Below, piece after piece: positions 45,751-56,640 of a stretch of DNA of 64,000 bases. Made by a program: the position numbers and the translations under genes. This DNA is from Amblyomma americanum (lineage: Eukaryota; Arthropoda; Arachnida; Ixodida; Ixodidae): the NCBI RefSeq assembly GCF_052857255.1, contig NC_135500.1:48200272-48264271 (forward strand), written 5' to 3'. The notes beneath the pieces are model-generated. The model was not told where the DNA came from. It worked only from the letters and a program-made list of their open reading frames with translations, and did no database searches. Numbering within the stretch: position 1 is the first letter of the stretch; every line of letters starts with the position of its first letter.

Positions 45751-47538
45751 GGGGAGAGGATCTTCGCATACGTAAAGGCCTTCCTGTCTAACAGAACAGC
45801 AACGATCGGCATCAACAACATTAGGTCAGAAAAGAAGACGACGCCAAACAGAGGGACACCACAAGGATCCATCATCTCACCTTTGCTCTTTAACATAGCA
45901 ATGATTGGATTAACTAGGAGACTGAAAAACATCAAAGATGTAGAACATTCAATTTATGCGGACGACATAACAGTGTGGACGACAAAAGGATCGACAGGAC
46001 ACAAGCAAGAAATACTGCAAAGAGCGGCGGATGAGATCGGTCAATTTGCTTTATTTAGCGGGATGCAGTGCTCTCCAGAAAAATCAGAATTTATTAGACT
46101 TCACAAAAACAAAGAGGACAGGGGATCGATAGAGTTAGAGATCGATGGACAACCCGTAAGAAGGACACATAAGCTTCGCATCTTGGGAATGTGGCTGCAG
46201 GAGAAAGGCAAACGAGACCATACCATCCAGCTCTTGGAACACTCCACGAAACAGATATGCAGGATGTTAAGCCGGATTACGAACAAGAGAAAAGGGGTGA
46301 AGGAGCGAGATGCGTTACGGATCACTTCTGCGCTCATCATACCGAGGATGACGTACGCGCTTCCGTACCTACAACCTAATAAAGGGGAAAAGAACAAAAT
46401 GGAAACATGCATCAGAAAGGCGTATAAGCAAGCCTTAGGCGTCATGACCTGCGCCTCGACAGAAAAGTTAATGAACATGGGTGTGTACGGCACCTATGAG
46501 GAGCACAGTGAAACTATGCTCAGATTTCAACTCGAAAGACTTAAAAGAACAGCCACTGGCCGCGCACTACTGCTAAAGCTAGGATACCCGGCAGAAGGCG
46601 AGGGCGAAGACAAAACAGACATTGACAGCCAAATTAGGAGCACTTTCTTGGTTAAACCAGTGCCCAGAAACATGGACCCGAAGAACCACGAAGGAAGACG
46701 GGCGGCGAGATCATTGGAGTTGGACAGGTTCCTAAAGAAGAAACAGATGGTTCTGTATGTTGACGCGTCCAAGTACAGAACGAAGGAAAACGCTAGGGCG
46801 GTAGCAGTAGTGAACGCCAATGGGAAGATAATTACTGGTGCATCAGTGCGCACAAGGACAACACAAGCAGCGGAAGAGATCGCCATAGCTCTAGCCCTGA
46901 CTGAAGCCCATCGGCAGGGACTGAGTTACTGGATAGCGACGGATTCTCAGGCTGCAGCGAGGGCATACAGAGATGGCAGGATCGGCCAAAAAGCCGCGAG
47001 GATTCTCTTCGCACAAAACCAACACAGACATGGAACAAACAACACACACATTCAACACACCATCATTTGGGTCCCTGACACTGGGGTTGAGGGAAATCTC
47101 ATGGCAGACACCGTTGTCCGAGGGTTCACGAACCGGAGGGCGGGTTTGCCGGTCGAACCCTTCAGCACGCCAGAATCGTACGGGGAGGCAATGAAGGCGT
47201 TGTTGGGAGCGCGCAAGAAGTACTCGGCTCCGGCGGATATCCTCAACAGAGAGCAGGCCACCACGCTCAGAAGACTACAAACAGACACCTACCCAAGCAG
47301 AGCCATGTATCATAAAATGTGGCCGAACAGATATGCGAAAGAGTGCGTGTGGTGTGGGGGCTACGCCACAACGTACCACGCCACCTGGGGCTGTGAAAAA
47401 AGCCCTTTACTACCAAAGATAAATAGCCCTAGTCTAGAGCAGTGGGAGGCCCTCCTGGCTGACTCCGACCCGAGCACACAGCTTCTGCTGGTGACGAGGG
47501 CCAAGGCAGCGGCGGAGGCCAACGGGATCCTGGACTAG
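45751..47538 (+). CDS. I-type LINE ORF2, C-terminal RT and RNase H (3' segment)
   Basis: It begins in the RT just after the part that ends the inverted segment. Motifs: 'NRGTPQGSIISPLLFNIAM', the active site YADDITVW (about 45957-45980), 'LRILGMWLQ'; then RNase H with 'LYVDASKYRTKENARAVAVV' (about 46755-46815), 'AAEEIAIALAL', 'IATDSQAA' and 'IIWVPDTGVEGNLMADTV'; last a zinc motif CVWCGGYATTYHATWGC (about 47346-47396) and the end 'AKAAAEANGILD'. In RNase H the usual His after WVP is changed (WVPDTG), which may weaken it. It is open to the stop at 47538. Confidence 0.92.
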   Translation, partial: GERIFAYVKAFLSNRTATIGINNIRSEKKTTPNRGTPQGSIISPLLFNIAMIGLTRRLKNIKDVEHSIYADDITVWTTKGSTGHKQEILQRAADEIGQFALFSGMQCSPEKSEFIRLHKNKEDRGSIELEIDGQPVRRTHKLRILGMWLQEKGKRDHTIQLLEHSTKQICRMLSRITNKRKGVKERDALRITSALIIPRMTYALPYLQPNKGEKNKMETCIRKAYKQALGVMTCASTEKLMNMGVYGTYEEHSETMLRFQLERLKRTATGRALLLKLGYPAEGEGEDKTDIDSQIRSTFLVKPVPRNMDPKNHEGRRAARSLELDRFLKKKQMVLYVDASKYRTKENARAVAVVNANGKIITGASVRTRTTQAAEEIAIALALTEAHRQGLSYWIATDSQAAARAYRDGRIGQKAARILFAQNQHRHGTNNTHIQHTIIWVPDTGVEGNLMADTVVRGFTNRRAGLPVEPFSTPESYGEAMKALLGARKKYSAPADILNREQATTLRRLQTDTYPSRAMYHKMWPNRYAKECVWCGGYATTYHATWGCEKSPLLPKINSPSLEQWEALLADSDPSTQLLLVTRAKAAAEANGILD

Positions 47539-47633
47539 GGAATACCGACCACTGCAGCTCCACTTCTATCTATCCCCAACACCCTACTCCCTTACTCTTC
47601 CTTCTGTGAAAATAAATGTTTTTACTACTACTA

Positions 47634-47676
47634 CTTGGGTCTGGAGCCACGCACCATAACCACTAAGCGGCCGCGG
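47634..47676 (-). repeat. Target site duplication, right copy, and A-box end of the split SINE
   Basis: ttgggtctggag (47634-47645) is followed by 'ccacgcaccataaccactaa' and 'gcggccgcgg', the inverse of the Ruka-like head (ccgcggccgcttagtggttatgg). It completes the SINE begun at 43925. Confidence 0.88.
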
Positions 47677-48095
47677 AGGGTCCAAAACCACAGAGGAACA
47701 CATATGGGCTGAGTAAATCAGAATAAAACTGGGATTATGAGAGGCATTGTTTGTCAGTGTTCCTATGAAAATGTAGACTGCGAAATAAACGATCATAACC
47801 TCAAATAACAAACATCATTTCTCACGCGCATAACTTAACCGCTTAAAGAGCAAGCAGCACCTGTAAAAACTCTGGGCATCATGCTCTATCTCCCAACTCA
47901 GAACCCGTTTGTGTTTATGGCTACACATTTCAGTGGTGCGAGAAAAGGTTTCCTATACACATCTATATAAAATGTGTCGACGTTTCTAGATACATTCTAT
48001 CTCCTCTTCATGAAATATTGCCGACCTGCTTTGGAGGTGCAAACACTGTTCCCACTTCGAGTCATTTATCATTCGCTCTCGGCCTACCAAGCTTT
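47677..48095. other. No gene seen
   Basis: Short AT-rich stretch between two SINEs. No coding or repeat signal that I can support. Confidence 0.4.
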
Positions 48096-48310
48096 CCGCC
48101 TCACTTAGCTCAATTGGTAGAGTGGCTACTCCGGTGTAGCGGGGGTGCCGGGTTCGAACCCCGGACCATGAAGAATTTTTAACTGCGAACTTCCTGAGAA
48201 AGCTGTATAGTTTTCCTTTGTGGCCGTATGGCTGCGTTTGGGTGGATGCCAATGAGTAATTACTCCCTCTTTATAAATCTACTCCACCTAGGTCGATTCC
48301 CCTAAACGTT
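48096..48310 (+). repeat. tRNA-derived SINE
   Basis: The head has an A box (tagctcaattggtagag), a perfect B box (ggttcgaaccc) and a good T arm (ccggg...cccgg). The acceptor ends do not pair and the body ('gctgtatagttttcctttgt', 'ccaatgagtaattactccct') matches the pieces at 1-350, so it is a SINE and not a tRNA gene. Confidence 0.8.
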
Positions 48311-49641
48311 GGACCAATATTAACCTGCGAGGTTTTTGTTCTGCCTTTCCATTTCCTCCACGCACATCGCGGCGCTCCAGCCGATCAGTCAAGTTGTCCG
48401 ATGCCTGAATACACGGCGCCGCGTTAAATGCAGTGGCGTAGCAGAACTTTACGGAGAACAATACCACCAAAGAGTCTTCAATGCCATCAGGCGCACTGAC
48501 ACCGCAGTAGCCTCGCAAAACGGTTTTCTGAAGCCTTCGTAGATTCATATCTTGGGAAGCATAGGCAGGTCGTTCGGACCTTTGTCAAGCGTTAAATATT
48601 GCGACCTCTCACCAAAAAACAAAAAAAAACTTTGTGTAAAGTCGCTTCGCCCAACGGACGTCATAATCATAACGTGAAGAGGCCGAAGCGGCACTAACAT
48701 CCAATGTCTTGTTTAAATTTTTAATTGAGTCATTTTCGCGCCCCTTTCTAAGTACTATCACAGTTAAGGCCACGAAAAAATGAAGGACAATGATGTATTT
48801 TTGTGTGCGTGTGTGTGCGTGCGTGTGTGAGTGCGAAGAGAAGTTAAAAACGCCGCAGCATCATCGGTCACACCATCGCAAAACACGGCGTGACCACCAC
48901 TCGCAGGGCTCCGCCCGCCTAATGAACAGCGCCGCTGAGCAATGAGACCTGAGGCTTAGAAGCGTGCTCAAATATAAGGAACAAACAAACTCGTCCTGCT
49001 ATGTGTTGCCAATTTCTCGTAAAATTGCCATTTCTCTATCGCGGTGTAGCAGCACACAGCTGAGTGAGATTCCAGGCATTGTCCGGAGCCACTACCTCGT
49101 GTTGTAATGTCGCTTTTCTAGTTTAAAAAAATGTGAGCTGTAAAAATTAGTGTTCACGTCTGCATATTCCTCACAAAAAGAAGCGATTGCAGCCACTCAT
49201 TATATTTGAGCTGCAGGAATGAACCTATTGCTTTACTAAGGCTTCTGGATATGAGCTGCTAATTCAACGTGAACAGCCAGCGAGGTTAAATACACCGATA
49301 AACTACTTAGACTTTCGTTTTTTATTTCACTGCTTACAATACCTGGAGCAAATATATCGTAAGTGTCGTGCACTGCAGAATACATATGCAATATTGCAGC
49401 TTGACCGAAAGTATTTCCTTTGCCCACATTGCCATGGTTTAAGGAGAAAGTGGGTTTGCAAAATAAATACGAAAATCACAGTCGCAGTGAATATTGCAAA
49501 AAAAAAAAACATTTTGGGAATAATCGCCTCAATAAAGTTAATATTTTTACAATTGTTGTCAAGTCCATTTCAATTTCAGTGCTCCATAAAGGAAACAAAC
49601 TTTATTCAAGCTGTTCTTCACTGAAACACAAGATGACTATT
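48311..49641. other. No gene seen; short GT-rich run at 48801-48833
   Basis: A short impure GT/GC repeat lies at 48801-48833. Frames are short and show no domain. Confidence 0.4.
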
Positions 49642-49879
49642 AGGTTTGGTTTGGTATATAGGGGTTTAACGTCCCAAAGCAACTCAGGCTATGAGAGACG
49701 CCGTAGTGAAGGGCTCCGGAAATTTTGACTACCTGGGGATCTTTAACGTGCACTGACATCGCACAGTACACGGGCCTCTAAATTTCGCCTCCATCGAAAT
49801 TCGACCGCCGCGGCCGGGATCGAGCCCGCGTCTTTCGGGCCGGCAGCCGAGCGCCATAACCACTCAGCCAACGCGGCGG
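49642..49879 (-). repeat. Ruka-like SINE
   Basis: A nearly full copy. In plus notation it runs 'gtttaacgtcccaaagcaac', 'gagacgccgtagtgaagggc', 'tttaacgtgcactgacatcg', then the inverse B box (gggatcgagcccgc) and the inverse head ending 'cgcggcgg'. Confidence 0.88.
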
Positions 49880-50109
49880 CTCAAGATGGCTCATAAAATG
49901 TGCAAAGAGGCAAGATTACCAATAGCGAAAGGTGTCGTCACTGACAAAAATACTGGTAATAAATTTCATATCTTCGATGTTAGCGGCGTTACAAGTGCAC
50001 CACTTTGAAAGTTTGCCAAATGGTTAAGCAGTAAAAAGCGAATTACCCCGACGGTTTGCATCCTATGAATGGCAAGGAGTTGTAAGCGCACGTATGGAAC
50101 GGGTTTCCA

Positions 50110-51650
50110 GTTGTCGGTTAGCAACACCATCATCATAATCGTCGTGAACCTGACTACTCCCACTGCAGGGCAAAGGCCTCTTCTATTCCTCTCTCATTAA
50201 CCCTGTCATTTGCAAGTTGGGGCCACCTATATCCCTGATAACTTCTTAATGTCATTACCCGAACTAAATTTCTTGCCGCTTGCCTTATATTGGATTTTGG
50301 ATTCGATTGCGTTACACTTAAGTAACATCGCTTATCTTGCCTTCGCATTACATGCCCTCCCCATGCCCATTTCTTCTTAACTTCGACATGGATGCCATTA
50401 AGCCGAATTTGTTCCCTGACCCACTCTCCCCGCTTCCTGTGGCTTACCGGTACGCCTGTCATTTCCCTTTCCATAGCTCACTGCGTGGTGCTCAATTTAA
50501 GTTGCACTCTTTTCGTTATCCTCCGCTTTTCTTCCCCTTATGTGAGAACCTGTACCATATCGCGGTTATACTTTCCTCCTGAGGGTTATTGGTAAACTGC
50601 CATTCATGATCTAAGAGAACCTGCCATATGCGCCCCCCTCCCCATTGTTATTCAAGTTATTTCCCTGGCATGATGCGGATCAGCGGCCGCTACGTGCCCT
50701 CGCTATGTGCCCTCGCTACCAGCACCTCGCTACCACTTGTAAACTGCTGTTCCCTTCCGAGGGTGTTGAACATTAGTTTCGTTTTCAGCATAATAATTTT
50801 TAGATCAGCCGTTCTGCTCTGCCTGTCTAACTCACTGACCATGCCTTGCAGTTCATCTCCTGAGTGACTTAGCAAGGCAAAGTCATCAGTGAAACCACAG
50901 ATTACTAAGGTATTCTCCATTAACTATTATCCCCAGCTGTTCCCAATCGAGGCCTCTGAATACCTCCTGTAAACAGGCGATCAATAGCATTGGCGAGATC
51001 GCGTCTGCCTGCCTGACACCTTTCCTTATTAGAATTCTATTGCTGACTGTGTAGAGTTCTTTTGTAGTTGTGACTTTATGGAGTTCTCTGGTAGTTGTGC
51101 AGCAGTTGTAAATATCTTCCAGCATATTTACACAAGGCCCCTTTACGCCCTGATTCCGAAATGCCTTCATGACTGCTGGAGTTTCGACTGAGTACAATGC
51201 TTTACGTTATCTATGGAGGCTATATATACAAGGATTGGTTCTATTCTGCAACATTTTCTGTGACCTAATTAATACTGTGAGTACGGTCTATTATCAAATA
51301 TCCTTTACGAAAGCCTGCCTGATAATTTGTTTAATTTAAGGCTAAGGTTGTCCTTATCCTATTAGCGATTCCCTTCCGAGATACCTTGTAGGCAACGGAT
51401 AGTAAGCTGATCGTAATGTGTTTTTCAAGTTTTTTTTGTCTACTTTCGTATGAATTAAGCTAACGATAACGTTCTTCGAAGCTTCTGCAACGCTCGAGGT
51501 CACATGGTATTGCGTATACAGGGAGGCATGTTTTTCTGCACAATCTCCACCCCGTCTTTCAACAGACCTGCTTTTACCTTATCTTCACCGGAGCCACTTT
51601 CTTCCTTTGCATTGCTCCTAAGGCTTTCTTTACTTTAGTACTCCATCAAC
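50110..51650 (-). pseudogene. RTE LINE, second copy, 5'-truncated and broken
   Basis: The minus strand carries the RTE RT from 'VRQADAISPMLLIACLQEVF' (50886-51197), through the decayed active site 'CGFTDDFALLSHSGDELQ' (about 50820-50900) and 'KLMFNTLGREQQFTSGSE', to the C-terminal part with 'RKRGEWVREQIRLNG' and 'KKKWAWGGHVMRR' (50154-50474). It ends with the tail (inverse of 'gactactcccactgcagggc') near 50110. At 51381-51396 it shows 'ataccttgtaggcaac', the unoccupied target of the gypsy element at 5727. Confidence 0.82.
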
Positions 51651-52374
51651 AGCGCTTCTCCATAAAACGGCGCCCTTGGTGCTTATGTTCGCTGAAACGT
51701 AATTAAGCACTGCCCATGCGTCGAAGACATTTTATCGAAGTCAGCCCTCTAAAAAACTTTTCGTGTTAGAAATATGTCTCCCATTCCAGAAACCCGTTGG
51801 TATATCAAATTTTAACAACTTGAAAGTTCGGTATAACATGACCAACCTTACAAGAATGAGTTATCGAACCCGCAAGCAGTGTAACACAGCACCTCCATAG
51901 CAAAGCGCGTCATTGCAAGCGAATGTCGATCATTTTCCGGCGAAATACACTCCAGCTGTGCTTAACGCTCCTCTAAAGCTGAGGATAAAAACGCACCTCT
52001 CAGTTTACATAGCTTACAGTGAAGAGCAGCCTTTGATGTTAACTGAAGGAAAAATATCGTCTCTAAGCTCAAAGTAGCAGAAAGCATGCGCATTTGTTTG
52101 AATCATTCATTCGTAAAAAAAACGAAAAAGGCACCGTAAGACCAACTAAAATGTACCGTGCAAATCACAGAAGCCACTCGCACGCAAAGACACTCCGTGC
52201 GCTCTTGTAGTTCATCGAAGGATCATAATTCGCAGTGCTGGAGGCAGATCTAGTAAGAAGGACTAGGTAAACTACGTACACCCACACATCGTCACATCCG
52301 TCTTGTCTTAGGAGCCGTCACTGAACTCGCTTCAACCCAGTCGACTCTCGCTAGTTGTGCCTGATTCGGCATTG
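51651..52374. other. No gene seen
   Basis: AT-rich stretch between RTE pieces. No coding or repeat signal that I can support. Confidence 0.4.
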
Positions 52375-53022
52375 CATTATCCTCATAATCATCAACAGCC
52401 TGACTACACCCATTGCAGGGCAAAGGCCTCTCCCATGTCTCTCTAATTAACCCTGTCCTCCATTCACCCTTTGCCTGCAAACTTAATCTCATCCGCCCAC
52501 CTAACCTTCTGCCGCCCCCTGCTACGCTTACTTTCTCTTGGAATCTACTCCGCTACCCTTAAGCACCAGCGGTTATCTTGCCTTCGCAATGCGATGAGGC
52601 CTAATGCTGTCATCATTCCACGTATAATTTGCCTGGGGTTTGTCGCCTACAACTGGAACCACAGCAATTTCGCATTTGCAGGGAAAAATTTTGCCCCGAA
52701 GACAACCGTCGCTTTCCCGAAGCATCGCTAGCGACAGGCAGAGAACATTGATTACATGAAGCGTTCGTTTGAGAAAGGCTTGAGCACTTGGGCAGAGCAT
52801 GTAATGCGAAGGTAAGATAACCGATGGTCGGTAAGGGTAAGGGACTGGATTCCAACCGAAGGCAAGCGTAGCAAGGGAGGGTAGAAAGTTATTTGAGATT
52901 AAGAAGTTTGCGGAGATAAGGTGGTCGCTGCTCTCACCGGACAGAGTTAAAGGGAGAGATATTGGAGAGGCCTTTGTTCTGCAGTAAGATTGGTCAGGTT
53001 GACGATGATAATAATGATGTGT
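52375..53022. repeat. Two RTE LINE tails in inverted arrangement
   Basis: 52375-52595 is an RTE 3' end on the minus strand ('cagcctgactacacccattg', 'ccagcggttatcttgccttc'); 52790-53022 is one on the plus strand ('gtaatgcgaaggtaagataa', 'ggagaggcctttgttctgca', 'gttgacgatgataataatga'). They face each other around a 195-base centre of unknown origin. Confidence 0.75.
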
Positions 53023-53583
53023 GAAAAACAAAACCATGCGAACGGGCCTTCCTGCACTAGCCGCGCAGAGAGATTTGAAATTAAACCGACCTTCAGGTCA
53101 TTGGCTCCCAGGCTCCCAGGTGTATTCTGCTCGCGTGCACAATTGCGGAAGGAAACAATCTTGCTCACTGCGCTCACTTCATTCTACTCGTCGACCAGTA
53201 ACGTAGTTATATCATGAGCGCTTCATTAAGTAACTGAATCCGAGGTGCACATCAGAGTACGAAGGAAAAACGACGAGCTGGCTGTTCCAGTAACATCAAC
53301 GCGTTCCGCACACGTTTCACTTATCAAGGCGAGGCGAACGATGCATGACTTTTTGTTCCCCATAAAAAAAAAACGTGAAACGCGGCTCATTTTAGACTAA
53401 TTGAGTGTAACAGAGCTTTTAACTGCAGTTTATGCGTGATCAGAGCAGTCTAAGTGGAACAAAGATTAAGAGCGTAACAGGCACTCCAGCCCACAACGGC
53501 GCAGATGGTAAACTCCGCTATCCCAAGATAGCACTCAAATCAACGACCAGAGTTCATACCTGCTTATTTTTGCCTCTGCACAG
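53023..53583. other. End of the long intron, no gene seen
   Basis: No frame of note up to the acceptor of the next host exon (tttttgcctctgcacag). Confidence 0.45.
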
Positions 53584-53803
53584 GATCAAAGAGCGCGCTG
53601 CTGCTGTGCACCGCGGGGCCATCGCTGCGCAGGCAGTCAGTGCCGCCGGACGGTATCTGCGACCAGCTCTACTACACAAGCGTGCATGTGCTGGACCACA
53701 GGGTTCAGAGTGCCGAGGATGATGCGGGCTGGAACCGCTTCCGACGATCGATGGCTGCACTCAAAAAACCCAGTACGACTGGAGGCATCGCCTTCGACAT
53801 ACG
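53584..53803 (+). CDS. Host gene exon 3 seen: start of the ectodomain
   Basis: 220 bases from the acceptor 'tttttgcctctgcacag' to the donor 'gtgtgt'; it enters in phase 1 and leaves in phase 2. It encodes 'SKSALLLCTAGP', then 'VPPDGICDQLYYTSVHVLD', 'DDAGWNRFRRSMAALKKPS' and 'TGGIAFDIR'. The order LLCT.G, then PPDG.CD..., then a helix and a Gly-rich strand matches the N-terminal part of a large tick protein family. I regard its fold as a GH18-like barrel, in which 'FDI' is a barrel strand. A catalytic role cannot be judged because the active-site strand is not in this exon. Confidence 0.75.
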
Positions 53804-54484
53804 GTGTGTTTCGTTGCCGAAGCGCACTATACCAGGCTGGCGGGCAGACCAAGACAGTGTAGCTAGCGAATTCTCAATACACTGCTTTTGCGATATCTCG
53901 CAAAACTTCTGAATTTGGATCTTGCACTATATCTTTTGGAGTACAAAACTAGCGTTTGGCGCATGGTGGCCTTAGCTGCCTATGGGATATTAAACCCAAA
54001 ACAACAACAACACAAAGTACCTTTTGGAGTGCTGGCCAACAACCATCCACCAGCGCTTCGAACGCAATGCTTCTTGGCGCATGGCCGAGGCTTTGACCGA
54101 TGAAAACACCTGATGATATATTAGCGGTAACCCAAAATTGCATTTGAACGCTGATGCTGAGGGCCCGCAGGCTGAGCTGTTCACGAGTATAGCGGGCTCA
54201 AAGGTGGAAGCGCTCCCCAAGCCTAGAACGCCCACGCGCCCCACCAGCATGTCTCCCCAAACTCTCAGAATGCTGAGAGAAAATGTGCGACATGATCTTC
54301 GAAGGGATATGATTCAGAGCTGTCTATTATCAGAATATAAACACGATTAGACTTTCACACCTTAGAAAAACTAGAAGACGACGACTTGATTATTCGCAAC
54401 TTTTCTAGGAGAGGAAATGAAGTCCGCGCAGAGAACTCTTTTTCCAGCAGTGTCTCAATATTGTGTTTGGTTGTGCACACTCAG

Positions 54485-54638
54485 GTATTTGGAAGAGGAG
54501 TCACTGTACCATTCGGAATTCCGAACAGAGCTGCGTACGCTCTCCACGAAGAATATCCGACACTTTGGCATCCTGAACGTCATCGCTAACGCTGATGTGT
54601 TGGCCGGAATGGTGACAAGACTCAAGAAAATAACGGCG
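54485..54638 (+). CDS. Host gene exon 4 seen
   Basis: 154 bases, acceptor 'gttgtgcacactcag', donor 'gtacga', phase 2 in and phase 0 out. It completes an Arg codon split over the intron and encodes 'YLEEESLYHSEFRTELRTL', then 'KNIRHFGILNVIANADVLAG' and 'MVTRLKKITA'. The block 'HFGiLN' matches the second strand of the barrel in the tick family. No stop, and the frame fits both neighbours. Confidence 0.75.
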
Positions 54639-54740
54639 GTACGAATGGCTGTGTGTGCGAGAGTTACGTATTGCCTTTCCATTCCCCTGTTTTCCACGGT
54701 CGCTGGAAACATTGACTTCCACTGCTATAATGTTTTGCAG

Positions 54741-54862
54741 AGGCTCAAAGTGCTCCAGTACCACGATAGATCGAGGTTCCTCGCAGTTGCCATCGGTCTG
54801 TCCAAACACAATGAAGGCTTCGCTTGGGACCGGTACCGTCAATATCTTAAAACGCTATCAAG
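54741..54862 (+). CDS. Host gene exon 5 seen
   Basis: 122 bases, acceptor 'taatgttttgcag', donor 'gtgaga', phase 0 in and phase 2 out. It encodes 'RLKVLQYHDRSRFLAVAIGL' and then 'SKHNEGFAWDRYRQYLKTLS'. The intron before it is only 102 bases and keeps the frame, so reading through it would give a frame with no stop but with 34 extra residues; the splice sites and the family pattern argue for removal. Confidence 0.72.
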
Positions 54863-55797
54863 GTGAGAGGTTCAGTCTTGGATGCAAGAAATGTTAGGAT
54901 GTGGCACAATAAATTTCCTGCTTGATATTGTGGTTAATAGAAAACGTCATTAGGTGCAGAAGCGTGTTAGAGTGCCAGCTTTAGCAGTAAAGGATCAACT
55001 AAACGCACGCCCTTACCACTTGAGAAGAGGTGCTATTGTACGGGCGAGTATTTATGGGCGAGCTCTCGCAGAACTTTCGTTGTGCTCTAAGAGCGAGAGA
55101 GAAATTGGTAAGGTCAGTGAGGACTACTGCTCCAACACTAAGAGTGTCAATATCTACACGAGTGGGAAGCGGGCCGCCGTAGATGAAAGGTGAAAGGTGA
55201 AAGCGATGCGAGAAGACTAGTCGAGTGGCGAGAGAAAAGGGATACACAGGCGGAGGGAATTAAGTGTATACCTTTCGACAATCGCCACCTGATGCCCTTT
55301 ATTATTTGCCTTCCATCTTTATACGTTGTTGGCAGCTTGCTCTTATTTATAGATTATAGGAACGGTGTGGTCTATGAGTTTCTCCTGGTGTAATGATGCA
55401 CGTAGCTTGCTGCGGGATACATATGACCAACGTTAATTTATTGCAGGTGGTTCGATAAAGGATTTATGCGGATGCATTGGGGAGGGGGGGGGGGGTACGT
55501 TGCAGTTCCCTCTGCTACCAATGTGAGCTTGGTGTTGAACCTTAGTATTCGTTTACTGCATTGAAACACAGTTTCCTTCATAACTAAAGTCTACCAGGAA
55601 AGGGCGAAATGGGGCCTTCATGTGATCCGTTGTGTTCGAAAAAAACAACACTTCTAGTGTGGAAATCCTGTTTCCCTCTCATGTCCTTTTTTTCTCGCGC
55701 TAACCCCCTCTAATCATCACTTCTAATGAATTTACTAGTGATTTGCAGTGCTGCGTACGAACTCGCTGCCGTACTGATGCCGTGGAGTCTTCCGCAG

Positions 55798-55915
55798 CTA
55801 CCCTCTGGACATCTTGGTGGCGATCAGCAGCGTCGGTGGCATAGCCGGCGAAAGGGAGTGCTTTGCCATTCCGCCAACAATTTGGTCATCAGCGAACGGC
55901 ACTTCGCCAAGCCTT
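55798..55915 (+). CDS. Host gene exon 6 seen
   Basis: 118 bases, acceptor 'gtggagtcttccgcag', donor 'gtgagt', phase 2 in and phase 0 out. It encodes 'YPLDILVAISSVGGIAGERE' and then 'CFAIPPTIWSSANGTSPSL'. The pattern P.l.i...s......C...PPT.w matches the middle of the tick family (strand, Cys, PPT). Another AG (atttgcag, 55748) would give the wrong phase. Confidence 0.72.
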
Positions 55916-56640
55916 GTGAGTTTGCAGCACATACAAAAGGCCCTGTGGTGCAGAAAACAATGCAACCGTATTCAGGAAAGCGCGCAGCAAAATAGAGCCC
56001 AGACAGTTCTGCCTGCTTTGCAGGAAGCTGTGTCCGCGAAGGGACCCTTTTCAAAGCGTTATTACGGCAATGTTAGACACGAATATGTTCGCCGAATATT
56101 GTGAAATTTTCTTTAACTGAGGGAACAGTGTTAATTCACAGAAATGATTTCATCACACTTTGAGGAATGCGACAATATGTGTTGGACGTATCTATGCGAT
56201 GTAACAAAGTTCCGTTGATATTTTATTCCTCGCACGCTAAGCCTATAAAACGAGGACTTGTTGAAACCAAAGCGCCTTCATAGATAAGGCTATCCATTGT
56301 GACTGCTGTGAAGGGCTGCATACGGGAGGCCCAGGAATTGCTGAAAAGAACTAACCCGGCGACCAGTGCCCAAGACATTTGCCTGCCTTCAAATTTATCG
56401 ACCCCGACATGTCGGCGAAGACGGTGGTGGGGAATACGGCGGGCGATGTAGAAGACAGACGTGCAAAGACAGCCAGACGGCTAAAGTGGGGGGGCTGCGC
56501 GGGGTGCCCAACGCAACCGCAGTCTTCCCTGCGGTTTGTGCTGTGCTCTACCTCCTCCCCCCCCCCCCCCCCCCCACCGGCGCGCGGAGACGGGTTCGTT
56601 TGTGCGTTTGTGGGCGCAGGCCGCCAGACGACTTTACTAG
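55916..56640. other. Intron sequence; poly(C) at 56557-56575
   Basis: No gene. A C-run of about 19 bases lies at 56557-56575. A long minus-strand frame (56351-57286) runs through it and the repeats that follow, and is composition-driven. Confidence 0.5.

Larger units (their letters stand above)
44117..47633. mobile_element. I-type LINE with inverted 5' half (twin priming), inserted in a SINE
   Basis: The left part (44117 to about 45750) holds the endonuclease and first half of the RT on the minus strand. The right part (about 45750-47633) holds the second half of the RT, RNase H and the 3' tail on the plus strand. The two parts meet in the protein sequence almost without loss: the minus part ends at 'HNAILAEL' (44117), the plus part starts at 'GERIFAYVKAFL' (about 45753). 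The whole is flanked by one 12-base duplication, so it arrived as a single insertion. The tail has 'aaaataaatg' and (TAC)n. Both frames are intact, so the insertion is young. Confidence 0.92.
53804..55797. other. Introns between the ectodomain exons
   Basis: The gaps 53804-54484, 54639-54740 and 54863-55797 hold only intron sequence. A G-run lies at 55482-55495. I see no repeat of known type in these three gaps, in contrast to the first introns. Confidence 0.5.

Noticed and set aside
48096..48172. A tRNA gene
   Set aside because: A and B boxes and the T arm are good, but the ends do not form an acceptor stem, no clear anticodon loop is present, and the sequence goes on into a body shared with other copies.
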